Source: Usnea hakonensis (Eukaryota; Ascomycota; Lecanoromycetes; Lecanorales; Parmeliaceae). Taken from it: DNA of 18,136 bases. The position numbers and the translations under genes were made by a program. Positions 11,661 through 18,136 of this stretch are shown here, piece by piece. How positions within the stretch are numbered: position 1 is the stretch's first letter; each line of letters starts with the position of its first letter. The notes under the pieces are model-generated. The model did not search any database, was not told the origin of the DNA, and saw only the letters and a program-made list of their open reading frames with translations. The stretch is taken from positions 286 to 18,421 of the forward strand of contig BLJB01000705.1 of NCBI GenBank assembly GCA_013423325.1, written 5' to 3'.

Positions 11661-11953
11661 GAGTATTTATATTATTTTCGCTATTAACTATAGTCTATAA
11701 TAATTAGAGTATTTTATTATTATCTTTAAACTTTAAATTTTTATATCTATTATTATTATCCCCCTCTAATCTACTATTATTATCCCCGATATTATAGATA
11801 TTTTAAAAGGTATTTTAAGGCTATATTTATTTTTTAGTCTACTACCTTTTAATATAGCGTTAATTATATATTTTTAGGTATACTTTAGACTATCTAATAA
11901 CTATTTTATTAGCCTTTATAAACGTATTAGTATTCCGTAGAATTATAATTATT

Positions 11954-12124
11954 AAGAGATATAATTACGGGACTAAAAAATATAATTAAGGGACTAAGAG
12001 ATATAATTAAAAAATTAAAAAATATAATTAAAGGACTAAAAGATATAATTAAGGAACTAAGAGATATAATTAAAAGACTAAAAGATATAATTATAGAATT
12101 AAGAGATATAATTATAAGACTAAA
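11954..12124. repeat. 21-bp tandem array, about 8 units, codon-phased
   Basis: Units of the form AAGAGATATAATTAAGGGACT repeat with a fixed period of 21 bp. Because 21 is a multiple of three, one + frame gives a constant seven-residue unit, K-R-Y-N-stop-G-T with small variations, where the stop TAA could be former CAA (Gln). Units differ mainly by purine changes. It could be a repeat domain of a lost protein or a non-coding minisatellite. Confidence 0.7.
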
Positions 12125-12319
12125 AAAGGGAACTATAAAACTAATAGAGATAATTTTTTAACTAGAAAACTAAAAAAAAAAGTTCGACTTAGACTATATC
12201 TCTATAATTATAAATAAGAGTTATACCTTTCTAATTAGAGAAAGTCCCGCCGCTAAGCTATTAAGCTATTAAAAAATTCCCCTTAAAAATCTCTAAATCC
12301 CCGCCTTATTTTTTTATTT

Positions 12320-12435
12320 ATTTAATTTCTATCTACCCCTTTATATTACTTTATCTTATCTTTATTTATCTCTACCTTTATTTTTATCTATCTCTATTTT
12401 TACCTTTATCTATCCCTACCTTTATTTAATTTTTA
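12320..12435. repeat. Pyrimidine-rich degenerate simple repeat
   Basis: Irregular repetition of words such as TATCTCTACC and CTTTATTTTTATC on the + strand, with few purines other than A. It probably derives from a short CT-rich minisatellite. Confidence 0.5.
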
Positions 12436-13390
12436 CTATAATTATAAACTAGCTAGTTATTAGCGGCTATATAGCTAAACCGTTAAAGTCTAGCTTCTAA
12501 TCTATTATAAAAGCTACTATAAAAGCTATCCTAAAATTCTCTATACTTACTTTAAAATCTTCTACTAAATCTACCCCTTCTATACCAAAAGTAAAATAAG
12601 CCCCTTATTTAATAAAGATATTAAAGCCGAAACGAATAGTACTCTTTATTTAATTAATTTCTACTTAGCTAATTTCTTCTTAGCTACTATTAACTCTATC
12701 TTAGACTCGCCGTAAGTAGTAATACTATAGATCTTTATCTAAAGATAGGGAAGAAGAATCTAAAGAAGATACTAATAATAATAATAATAAGTATTATTAT
12801 ATTTCTAATATAATATATTTTTAGCCTAAAAAATAAAATAAGTAGTCTAATAAAAAAAATAGATAATAATAATAATTAGAGATAATATTAATAAGGAATT
12901 TAATATAATAGATTAGAAAAAGTAGGATCTTATAAATATAGAGAGAATAAATATAGAGGGAGGTATACCTATAAAATTAAGTAGAAAAATATAGAAATTA
13001 TAAAAAAAAAAGGAGTAAAAAATAATTTATTAATAATAAAATAAACTATCTAAAGACGTTAGAGGATACTTTATTAATCTAGAAATTATCTATTATATTC
13101 TATTTCTATATAATTTTAACCTATCTATTACTAAAATCGTTAGAGTAATATAGGGTAATAATATATAGTAAAGTAATTAGAAATAGATTAAAAATAGTAA
13201 TTATATTAATTAATATATATCTAATTAGAAAAATATTCTATTCTTAATATAGAAGTATATACTTATTTTTCTACTTATTTTTCTACTTATTTTACCTCTA
13301 AATTTATATATTTTAGCGCGTTTTAGCTAATATTTAGTATAAAGAGAAAGATATATAATTATCTCTATATTAATAAAGAAAATATCCTTA

Positions 13391-13395
13391 ATCCT
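13391..13395. repeat. Target-site duplication, left copy (ATCCT)
   Basis: ATCCT directly precedes the first TGTCACG terminal repeat and is repeated exactly at 13808-13812 directly after the second. Five bases is the usual length for LTR retrotransposon integration. Confidence 0.9.
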
Positions 13396-13487
13396 TGTCA
13401 CGGGGGTGAAGGTTCCCACTAGACCAAAAGAGCGTCGGACCCCGCCAAGACGGGAGTCACTACCTAAATCACTACTTGTTCGTGACA
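13396..13487 (-). repeat. TRIM 3' LTR (92 bp)
   Basis: Identical by eye over all 92 bases to 13716-13807. It begins TG and ends CA, with a 7-bp terminal inverted repeat TGTCACG/CGTGACA. It follows the purine tract in - strand order, so it is the 3' copy. Confidence 0.9.
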
Positions 13488-13491
13488 ATTG

Positions 13492-13501
13492 CCCACTTTT
13501 T
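13492..13501 (-). promoter_or_regulatory. TRIM polypurine tract
   Basis: On the - strand AAAAAGTGGG ends a few bases (CAAT) before the 3' LTR. It is purine-rich with one T. Such tracts prime plus-strand DNA synthesis in LTR retroelements. Confidence 0.6.
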
Positions 13502-13689
13502 CAAGAAGGCGCATGCCCCCATGCGCTGGCCTTAGGGCGCATGTTTCCAAATAGAAGCCCCCCGGGGTGTACACAGCCCGTAAGCCACTCAGAGACCTGG
13601 TGCGCAGCTTGGGAAGGCACAGGGGTTATGAGCCCCTACCAAACCCGAGTGCAGCGAGAGTGACCTATTTTGGCTAACCGGCCAGACCC

Positions 13690-13700
13690 GGATTCGAACC
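13690..13700 (-). promoter_or_regulatory. Pol III B-box-like sequence in the TRIM leader
   Basis: On the - strand GGTTCGAATCC is a perfect match to the B box GGTTCGANTCC. It sits inside a CCGG-TTCGAAT-CCGG stem-loop like a tRNA T arm. It overlaps the primer-binding site, so it may be there for that reason alone. Confidence 0.5.
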
Positions 13701-13713
13701 GGTGTTGCTACCA
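13690..13713 (-). promoter_or_regulatory. TRIM primer-binding site, tRNA-like
   Basis: Two bases after the 5' LTR the - strand reads TGGTAGCAACACC followed by GGTTCGAATCC. TGG pairs with the CCA end of a tRNA, and the TTCGAA core is where a tRNA T loop would lie. The spacing from CCA to the TTCGAA core is about two bases short of a canonical tRNA, so the primer is unidentified and the long pairing may be imperfect. Confidence 0.65.
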
Positions 13714-13715
13714 TT

Positions 13716-13807
13716 TGTCACGGGGGTGAAGGTTCCCACTAGACCAAAAGAGCGTCGGACCCCGCCAAGACGGGAGTCACTACCTAAATCACTACTTGTT
13801 CGTGACA
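13716..13807 (-). repeat. TRIM 5' LTR (92 bp)
   Basis: Identical to 13396-13487. In - strand order it precedes the primer-binding site, so it is the 5' copy and should carry the element's promoter. Confidence 0.9.
13736..13746 (-). promoter_or_regulatory. Pol III A-box-like sequence in the TRIM 5' LTR
   Basis: On the - strand TGGTCTAGTGG fits TRGYNNARNNG exactly and lies 35 bases upstream of a B-box match, a normal tRNA-gene spacing. It also occurs in the 3' LTR (13416-13426). A TTTT overlaps its first T, which could stop Pol III early and argues for caution. Confidence 0.45.
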
Positions 13808-13812
13808 ATCCT
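13808..13812. repeat. Target-site duplication, right copy (ATCCT)
   Basis: Exact repeat of 13391-13395. Removing the element and one copy restores a continuous RIPed sequence. Confidence 0.9.
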
Positions 13813-13964
13813 ACTACTAAATATAAACCTCTAGCTTAATTCTTTACTTTAAAGTACTTACTAAGTAACTTTATAGACGTATTTAACTTCGTAAATAGTT
13901 ATATTAATATTATAGAGTTTACTAAAGTATATAATAAGTACGAGATATTCTTTAAGAGTATATT

Positions 13965-14290
13965 TTCTAACTATTTTCTACCTATTTTCTACCTATTTTC
14001 TACTTACTTAAATACTACTTTTATCTTATTTTCTATTTACCTAAATATTACTTTTTATTTATTACTTTTACCTATTTTTCTATCTATTTAACTATTAGCT
14101 TTTTATCTATTTTCTAACTATTTTCTATCTATTTTCTACCTATCTAACTATTATTTTCTAATTATTTTCTATCTATTTTCTATCTGTTTTCTATCTAGTT
14201 TCTACCTACCTAACTACTACTTTCTATCTAACTATCGCTTTTTACCTCTTTTCTATTTAGCTAAATACTACTTTTATACTTTTCTACCTA
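13965..14290. repeat. Degenerate tandem array (CTATTTTCTA type)
   Basis: Repeated TATTTTCTACC, TTTTCTATCTA and CTAACTA words with variable spacing, complementary in content to the array at 11415-11660. One TG survives (CTATCTGTTTT near 14185), a rare exception to the RIP pattern. Confidence 0.6.
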
Positions 14291-14840
14291 TATATTATTC
14301 TTATTATACTAATTTTTATAGCGATATATATAAATTTTAATATTAGGGTAAAACTTTAGATAGACTAGAAAACTAATCTAGAGCGTCTCTATAAGATACT
14401 ATTAAATTATAAAAATCTTTTTATATAGTTTAATAGGATAGCCGATTCCGAGTAGTTTTAGATAGAGCCTAGAATACTTATATATTTAGAGAATAAAAAG
14501 CGAGGTAGGCCGGTTAATATATATAATATACTACCTCCCTCAAATTAAGACTATAACTACGTATTTTTCGATAAGGAAGAAGACAAGAATAGGGGTAATA
14601 AGGCGGTAAATATAAATATAAAAATAAACTATATAGAATATATAAGAGATAATAATAGAGAAGGGAGCGCGATAGATATATAAAATATAATATCTAATAT
14701 TTATTTATTTATTTATTTTTTAGTATAGGATAGCTATATTTACTTATAATACTCTATATAGTACTTTAGTATATATCTTTACTAAGGTAGTTAATAGTAT
14801 TATTATATTTTATAGTATTTAATACTATTCTACCTTCTCT

Positions 14841-14945
14841 ACTATATAATTAACGTATTTGCTACTATATAGTAATTAACGTATTTACTATATAGTAATT
14901 AAATAGTAATTAATATATTATTATACTATATTAACGTAATTACTA
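14841..14945. repeat. 23-bp tandem array (about 3-4 units)
   Basis: The first two units, starting at 14841 and 14864, are 23 bp each, of the form ACTATATAGTAATTAACGTATTT with small changes. A third starts at 14887 and decays into related words to about 14945. Confidence 0.65.
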
Positions 14946-15268
14946 TACGTCTAAATCGGTCTTTATTAGTACTACTATAATAGCTAAATTAGCTATTATA
15001 AGTACTATCGTAATATATTTACTATAATTATATTACTATATCTACTAGTATTATATTCACTATACTTTTAGCCTTTCCTTACTTACTTCTATAGTATTTA
15101 TACTAAGGTAAGTTCTATTTAGGACTAGTACTAGATATAGATATATAAATAGATAGTATTTACTTACTCCGTAAATTTATTCCATAGATAATTTACTTCG
15201 ATATTATATTTACTATAAATTAACCTAAAGTTAAATAAAGTTAATTATAACTAACTTTAACTATAAGT

Positions 15269-15309
15269 TAACTACTAGTTAATAACTAGTTCATTGAAAC
15301 TAGTAGTTA
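15269..15309. repeat. Exact 12-bp inverted repeat with 17-base loop
   Basis: TAACTACTAGTT at 15269-15280 is the reverse complement of AACTAGTAGTTA at 15298-15309. The loop and right arm keep CA and TG (TCATTGAAAC), so this spot escaped RIP. It lies about 60 bp before the Helitron gene resumes and may belong to the terminus of the inserted element. Confidence 0.55.
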
Positions 15310-15369
15310 TCTAAAAGTTAACTTAAAGTTTAATAGTTATAGGGTCCCCCTAAGGTAAGTATTAAAGGA

Positions 15370-16310
15370 TATAATATCGCTAACTAGTATACCGGTTAAT
15401 TAAAAGAAGATAATAATATAGTCTTTAGTCTTATTTAGATTATCTATAAAGATTTTAGTCCTTACTAGCTATATATCTTTTATATAGCTAGGGCTATCCT
15501 TACTACCCTTAATAAAAACGTCGCTAATATTAACTATTAGATCCTCGATAAGTTTTCTAGGGTAAAGATTATATATAATAGCCGGGATAAGATTATTAAT
15601 AAGGAGGATAGTATATTACTTTTTATTAAAGTTATAAATATATTTAAACTAGTCTTATTACTATTATATTATTTAGAGCTAAAAAAGGACTATCTAATTA
15701 TACTATTATAAAATTTAGAATAGAAGGCCGGCCTATATAATAATATATATCTATAAATAAGATATATTAGTATTATTATACTCGATATATATATCCTTAG
15801 TAGTAATTATAACGGTAAATAATATTTTATACTATAAATACTACTTACTCCGCCTAATTCGAATAAGTTATATATACTATTTTAGTAATACTAGTTTCTA
15901 GTTCGCCTTATATTTATTATAATTATTAATAAGTTTTAAGGCTAGTCTCTATAGTATATTAGTATCTCTCTATAGCCTAAGCTATTTATCTATAACTAAT
16001 TATATATAGTCTTAAATCGAGTTACTAGTAAGGCCGGCCTCTATATCGTATATCTAGATATACTATCTTAGAAGTAGCCCTATCTATCTATAATTATAGA
16101 TAAATATATTAGGAATAAGATTATTAAGTAGGTATTACTATCGGATCTATAAGGAGGATAAGAAGGATAAGAAGGATAAGGAGTATAAAGATTATAAATA
16201 TAATTTATAAGGCTATAGAATCGTAATATAGAAAGTAGCTAATTACGTCTTATATAGACTCTCTAATATCTACTCTTAATTTACTACTACTATTAGTAAG
16301 AAGGCTAGAT
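15370..16310 (+). pseudogene. Helitron helicase, C-terminal part, RIPed
   Basis: This is the continuation of the gene broken at 6594. At 15922-15957 the frame reads I-I-N-K-F-stop-G-stop-S-L-stop-Y, the RIPed form of the TINKSQGQSLxx motif. Upstream, L-T-P-P-N-S-N-K-L and Q-F-L-V-R-L match the TP-xx-xx-LPF and QFPVRLAF segments. Downstream, Q-L-Y-I-V-L-N-R-V-T-S matches QLYVALSRVTS. A stretch near 15530-15560 matches the N-x-x-VxxIN region. Near 16145-16190 a 9-bp (GGATAAGAA) repeat gives a low-complexity Lys/Asp tail. Only a short linker seems to be missing between the two gene parts. Confidence 0.82.
16145..16185 (+). repeat. 9-bp tandem repeat (GGATAAGAA) in the Helitron gene tail
   Basis: About four consecutive near-copies of GGATAAGAA, in phase with codons. 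It is a simple expansion in a charged C-terminal tail. Confidence 0.6.
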
Positions 16311-16318
16311 TATAGTAA

Positions 16319-16415
16319 TATCGCATTACTACTAAATATGCGATAAAAAAAAGAAGCACTAATTTCGGTGTTTTTTCGGCCTACAAATCATGAAATTCTT
16401 TTATAGGCCTAAACT
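16319..16415 (+). other. Helitron 3' terminal region, not RIPed, with hairpins
   Basis: About 97 bp with many CA/TG, flanked on both sides by saturated RIP DNA. Successive inverted repeats are visible: TATCGCAT (16319-16326) with ATGCGATA (16338-16345), an A-run and CAC paired with GTG and a T-run (about 16345-16376), and GGCCTA (16378-16383) with TAGGCC (16404-16409). The last ends 6 bases before the junction with copy A. A hairpin close to the 3' end is a Helitron hallmark and acts as a replication stop. Assignment of that role here is inferred. Confidence 0.6.
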
Positions 16416-17515
16416 TGTTATATTTTAAGGTAGTAAAAATTACTATCTTATCTATACTAGATCTATAATCTATTAATACTATCGTATTTTATTTTGCTAT
16501 AATAGCGAAGAGTAATACTATTATTCTTTTATAGAATATTAGTAAAAAAAGTAGAGAGAACGTTATAAAAATTCTATTATAATCCCGTAAATATTTCTAG
16601 CGCCTTTTTAAATATACCGCTATTATATTATTATCCGGGTTTAAATGAGATAAAATACTAGTATCTTCTTAAGATATTACTCCCCTACGTACTTATTAGT
16701 AAGATAGAGATTCTAATAATAATAGTATATTTAAAAATAGCGATCTCTAGTAAATTAACTAGTCTAAATATAATAATCTTAAAGAGTCCTATAAAGTAAA
16801 TAGTAATATCTCTAAAAAGGTAGTTATATTCTATAACTTTATTTCTCGCCTTAATATATATACCGCTCTCTATTATAAAGATATTATTACTAAATATATA
16901 ACGCCTAATAATTATACTACTCTAAGCGGGGAAGATAAGTATAAATAAGTATTAATATATTTATTTCTTTTTACTTTCTTAGACTAATTATTAAATTAAA
17001 AATAGGTTTTTTAAGAAAGCGATTATATAGACTAATTTTAGAGATATTAAAAAAGTACTATTTACTAAAGAGAGTATTTATTAAACTTTATAGTTTATTT
17101 TAGCTAGTTTTTTCTTATAAGATAAATCTACTTTAACTAAATAAATTACCGCTATTTATATATAATACCCTACCCTTCTTAATAATTTACTACTATATTT
17201 AGAAACTAGGGCTAGGGCTAGAACTAAGACTAGGGAAGATAAAGACGAAGATAAAAAGAAGCAATAATAGTTAATAATATATATAGATAAAGACGAATTA
17301 TATAAGTATCTAATAATTATAGATTATTTAGAATAATTATATATTTTAAATACTCTAAGATAGCCTATATAGCCCGGTTATCTTAATACTAGTAATCTAT
17401 TCTACTAGTAAATATAGACTATATATAATATTAACTATAAAGAAGTAAATATTATACTTCTAAAGAAAGCCGGGTTATAATAGTATTATAGATTTAGCTT
17501 TATTAATAGGTTAGT
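16416..17515 (+). pseudogene. CACTA-type transposase, copy A, right part, RIPed
   Basis: The transposase frame resumes at TTG-TTA-TAT (16415-16423, frame 2) and runs to about 16950 with RIP-type TAA/TAG stops and one TGA at 16646. Recognisable segments are A-K-S-N-T-I-I-L (about 16508-16530), Y-T-A-L-Y-Y-K-D-I (about 16858-16884) and L-S-G-E-D-K-Y-K (16922-16945), matching the family's AKSN, HTALHYxD and LxGEDKHR segments. After a frame change near 17007 a Phe/Lys-rich segment and a T-R-A-R-A-R-T-K-T-R-E tract (about 17203-17240) follow. The CDS probably ends near 17515. It is the displaced second half of 391-1384. Confidence 0.65.
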
Positions 17516-18070
17516 TTATCTTTACCTCTTTTCTAATATTTACCCCTCTTTTCTACGTCTTTTCTAATCTAAAATCGCCTCGTTTATATCTCTAAATATA
17601 CCTTTTCTAGTAATTATACCTTTTTCCTATTACTAAATATATCTTTTCTATATCTTTTCTATATCTTTTCTAACCTCTATCTTTACTAAATATATCTTTT
17701 CTAGTAATTCTACTACTTTTCTAACCTAAAATACGCCTCTTTACTATTACTAATTATTACTTTTCTAACCTAATTACGTCTTTTTTAACTATCCTAAAAT
17801 ATACCTTTTTTATTAATAATTACGCTACTTTTCTAAACCTCTATTATTATTAAATACGCCTCTTTACTATTACTAATTACGTCTTTTCTACTACTTTTCT
17901 ACCGCTTTTCTAATCTAAAATACGCCTTTTTACTATTACTAATTACTACTTTTCTAACCTAATTACGTCTTTTCTAACTATTCTAAAATACTTTTCTATT
18001 AGTAATTACGCCGCTTTTCTAATCTCTATTATTATTAAATACGCCTTTTTACTATTACTAATTATATCTT
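17516..18070 (+). repeat. Subterminal degenerate array of copy A (CTTTTC-type units)
   Basis: Many units ending C-T-T-T-T-C-T, alternating with blocks such as AAAATACGCC, TTTACTATTACTAATTA and AATTACGTC. It is the reverse complement of the array at 7440-8100, placed in the same position relative to the transposase. RIP ends abruptly with it at about 18070. Confidence 0.7.
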
Positions 18071-18078
18071 TTGAAAAA

Positions 18079-18136
18079 ATGAAGTACAACAACCAGCACG
18101 AAGAGAAGCCTTTCACATTAGGTGGGGAACTAGAAG
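18079..18136 (+). CDS. Possible start of an unmutated gene, truncated by the window
   Basis: Directly beyond the RIPed block, ATG at 18079 is preceded by AAAAA (A at -3, a favourable context) and opens M-K-Y-N-N-Q-H-E-E-K-P, with no stop to the window end. Base composition is normal, with CA and TG present. Nineteen codons are too few for a family. It might equally be host intergenic DNA or a conserved transposon tip. Confidence 0.25.
   Translation, partial: MKYNNQHEEKPFTLGGELE

Larger units (their letters stand above)
11661..13390. other. RIPed DNA without an assigned gene
   Basis: AT-rich, nearly free of CA/TG. It holds a 21-bp tandem array (11954-12124), a pyrimidine-rich simple repeat (about 12320-12435) and, around 12880-13160, a + strand stretch rich in Lys/Arg codons with RIP-type stops that may be a decayed transposon gene. 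No family motif was recognised. The TRIM interrupts this tract at 13396. Confidence 0.4.
13488..13715 (-). other. TRIM internal domain (228 bp), non-coding
   Basis: On the - strand it starts with the primer-binding site and ends with the purine tract. It includes a GC-rich segment around 13515-13565. A + strand frame open from 13406 to 13663 runs out of the LTR into this region but resembles no protein I know. A - strand frame from ATG at 13714 gives about 41 codons. The interior is best read as a non-coding RNA body. Confidence 0.75.
13396..13807 (-). mobile_element. Intact 412-bp TRIM-like LTR element, not RIPed
   Basis: Two identical 92-bp direct repeats, each starting TGTCACG and ending CGTGACA, flank a 228-bp interior, and the whole is bounded by a perfect 5-bp duplication (ATCCT). 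On the - strand the order is 5' LTR (13807-13716), two bases, a primer-binding site starting TGGTAGCAACACC (13713 downward), interior, the purine tract AAAAAGTGGG (13501-13492), then the 3' LTR (13487-13396). No gag or pol is present, so it must be moved by proteins of another LTR element. It is GC-rich and full of CA/TG within saturated RIP DNA, and the LTRs are identical, so it arrived after RIP of the surroundings or escaped it by being short. Confidence 0.88.
13813..15365. other. RIPed DNA right of the TRIM, no assigned gene
   Basis: It contains an open + strand stretch at about 13855-13975 (K-Y-L-L-S-N-F-I-D-V-F-N), the array 13965-14290, a further + strand coding-like stretch at about 14330-14620 with RIP-type stops, a 23-bp tandem array at 14841-14945 and an exact 12-bp inverted repeat near 15269-15309. 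None of these gave a protein family I recognise. The tract ends where the Helitron gene resumes. Confidence 0.4.
1385..16415 (+). mobile_element. Helitron inserted in transposon copy A, itself interrupted
   Basis: The left edge is set by loss of similarity to copy B after ...TTAATC (1378-1384), and the right edge by its return at TGTTATAT (16416). Joining the flanks recreates the undisturbed sequence of copy B at 9230-9245, apart from RIP-type differences, and no convincing target duplication is seen. Helitrons insert without one. The interior carries the family's Rep/helicase gene in + orientation. The 5' tip contains T-C at 1383-1384 or 1385 onward. The 3' tip holds a GGCCTA/TAGGCC hairpin 6 bases from the edge, reminiscent of a Helitron 3' hairpin, but a clean CTRR end is not obvious. 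Edges are uncertain by about 3 bases. Confidence 0.72.

Noticed and set aside
13406..13663. + strand open frame of about 85 codons in the TRIM
   Set aside because: It starts inside one LTR, crosses the primer/purine landmarks in the wrong orientation, ends before the second LTR and resembles no protein. GC-rich DNA gives such frames by chance.
13690..13713. A complete tRNA gene
   Set aside because: Only a T-arm-like segment and an A-box-like word exist. No cloverleaf with matching acceptor arms forms, and the sequence is explained by the LTR element.
13396..13807. Two independent solo LTRs or a simple tandem duplication
   Set aside because: The ATCCT duplication occurs once on each outer side only, and primer-binding site and purine tract are correctly placed, so it is a single element.
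1384..16418. A 4-5 bp target duplication (YRTTA) flanking the large insertion
   Set aside because: TATTA at the left and TGTTA at the right look alike, but the uninterrupted copy B explains the flanks without any duplicated bases, as expected for a Helitron.
1..18070. Mitochondrial or centromeric AT-rich DNA
   Set aside because: The AT bias is specific to loss of CA/TG, and decayed nuclear transposase and Helitron genes are readable. No centromere-type satellite or mitochondrial gene is visible.

Overview
This window is a block of transposon relics in a filamentous ascomycete (Pezizomycotina) genome, almost all of it heavily mutated by repeat-induced point mutation (RIP). The evidence is compositional. 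CA and TG dinucleotides are nearly absent over many kilobases (none seen from 481 to 960) while CG, CC and GG survive. Former Gln and Trp codons appear as TAA or TAG, and His, Cys and Met codons appear as Tyr or Ile codons. No intact host gene is visible. A possible gene start lies in the last 58 bases.

The layers can be read as nested insertions. (1) The outermost layer is a CACTA-type (Tnp2/Plavaka-like) DNA transposon, copy A, on the + strand. Its left part is 391-1384 and its right part 16416-18070. (2) Copy A is split by a Helitron (about 1385-16415, + strand). The Rep and first helicase motifs lie in 2280-6594 and the last helicase motifs in 15370-16310. (3) The Helitron gene is split by about 8.8 kb (about 6595-15365). 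This insert holds a second, inverted copy of the same transposon (copy B, - strand, about 7440-11400), several degenerate tandem arrays and RIPed DNA I could not assign. (4) The youngest layer is a 412-bp element at 13396-13807 with no RIP. It has two identical 92-bp terminal repeats (TG...CA), a 5-bp target duplication (ATCCT), a primer-binding site and a purine tract, and no credible gene: a terminal-repeat retrotransposon in miniature (TRIM).

Copy B keeps the uninterrupted target at about 9236-9238 and so acts as an empty-site control for the Helitron insertion into copy A. Because A and B are inverted, the window holds two long imperfect inverted-repeat pairs: 391-1390 with 9238-10233, and 7440-9237 with 16416-18070.

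The islands that kept CA/TG are informative: 1-390 (partly), the two Helitron ends (1405-1460 and 16319-16415), 6590-6660, 15290-15300, the TRIM, and the right flank from 18071. All protein assignments rest on recognising family motifs through RIP damage, without a database search.
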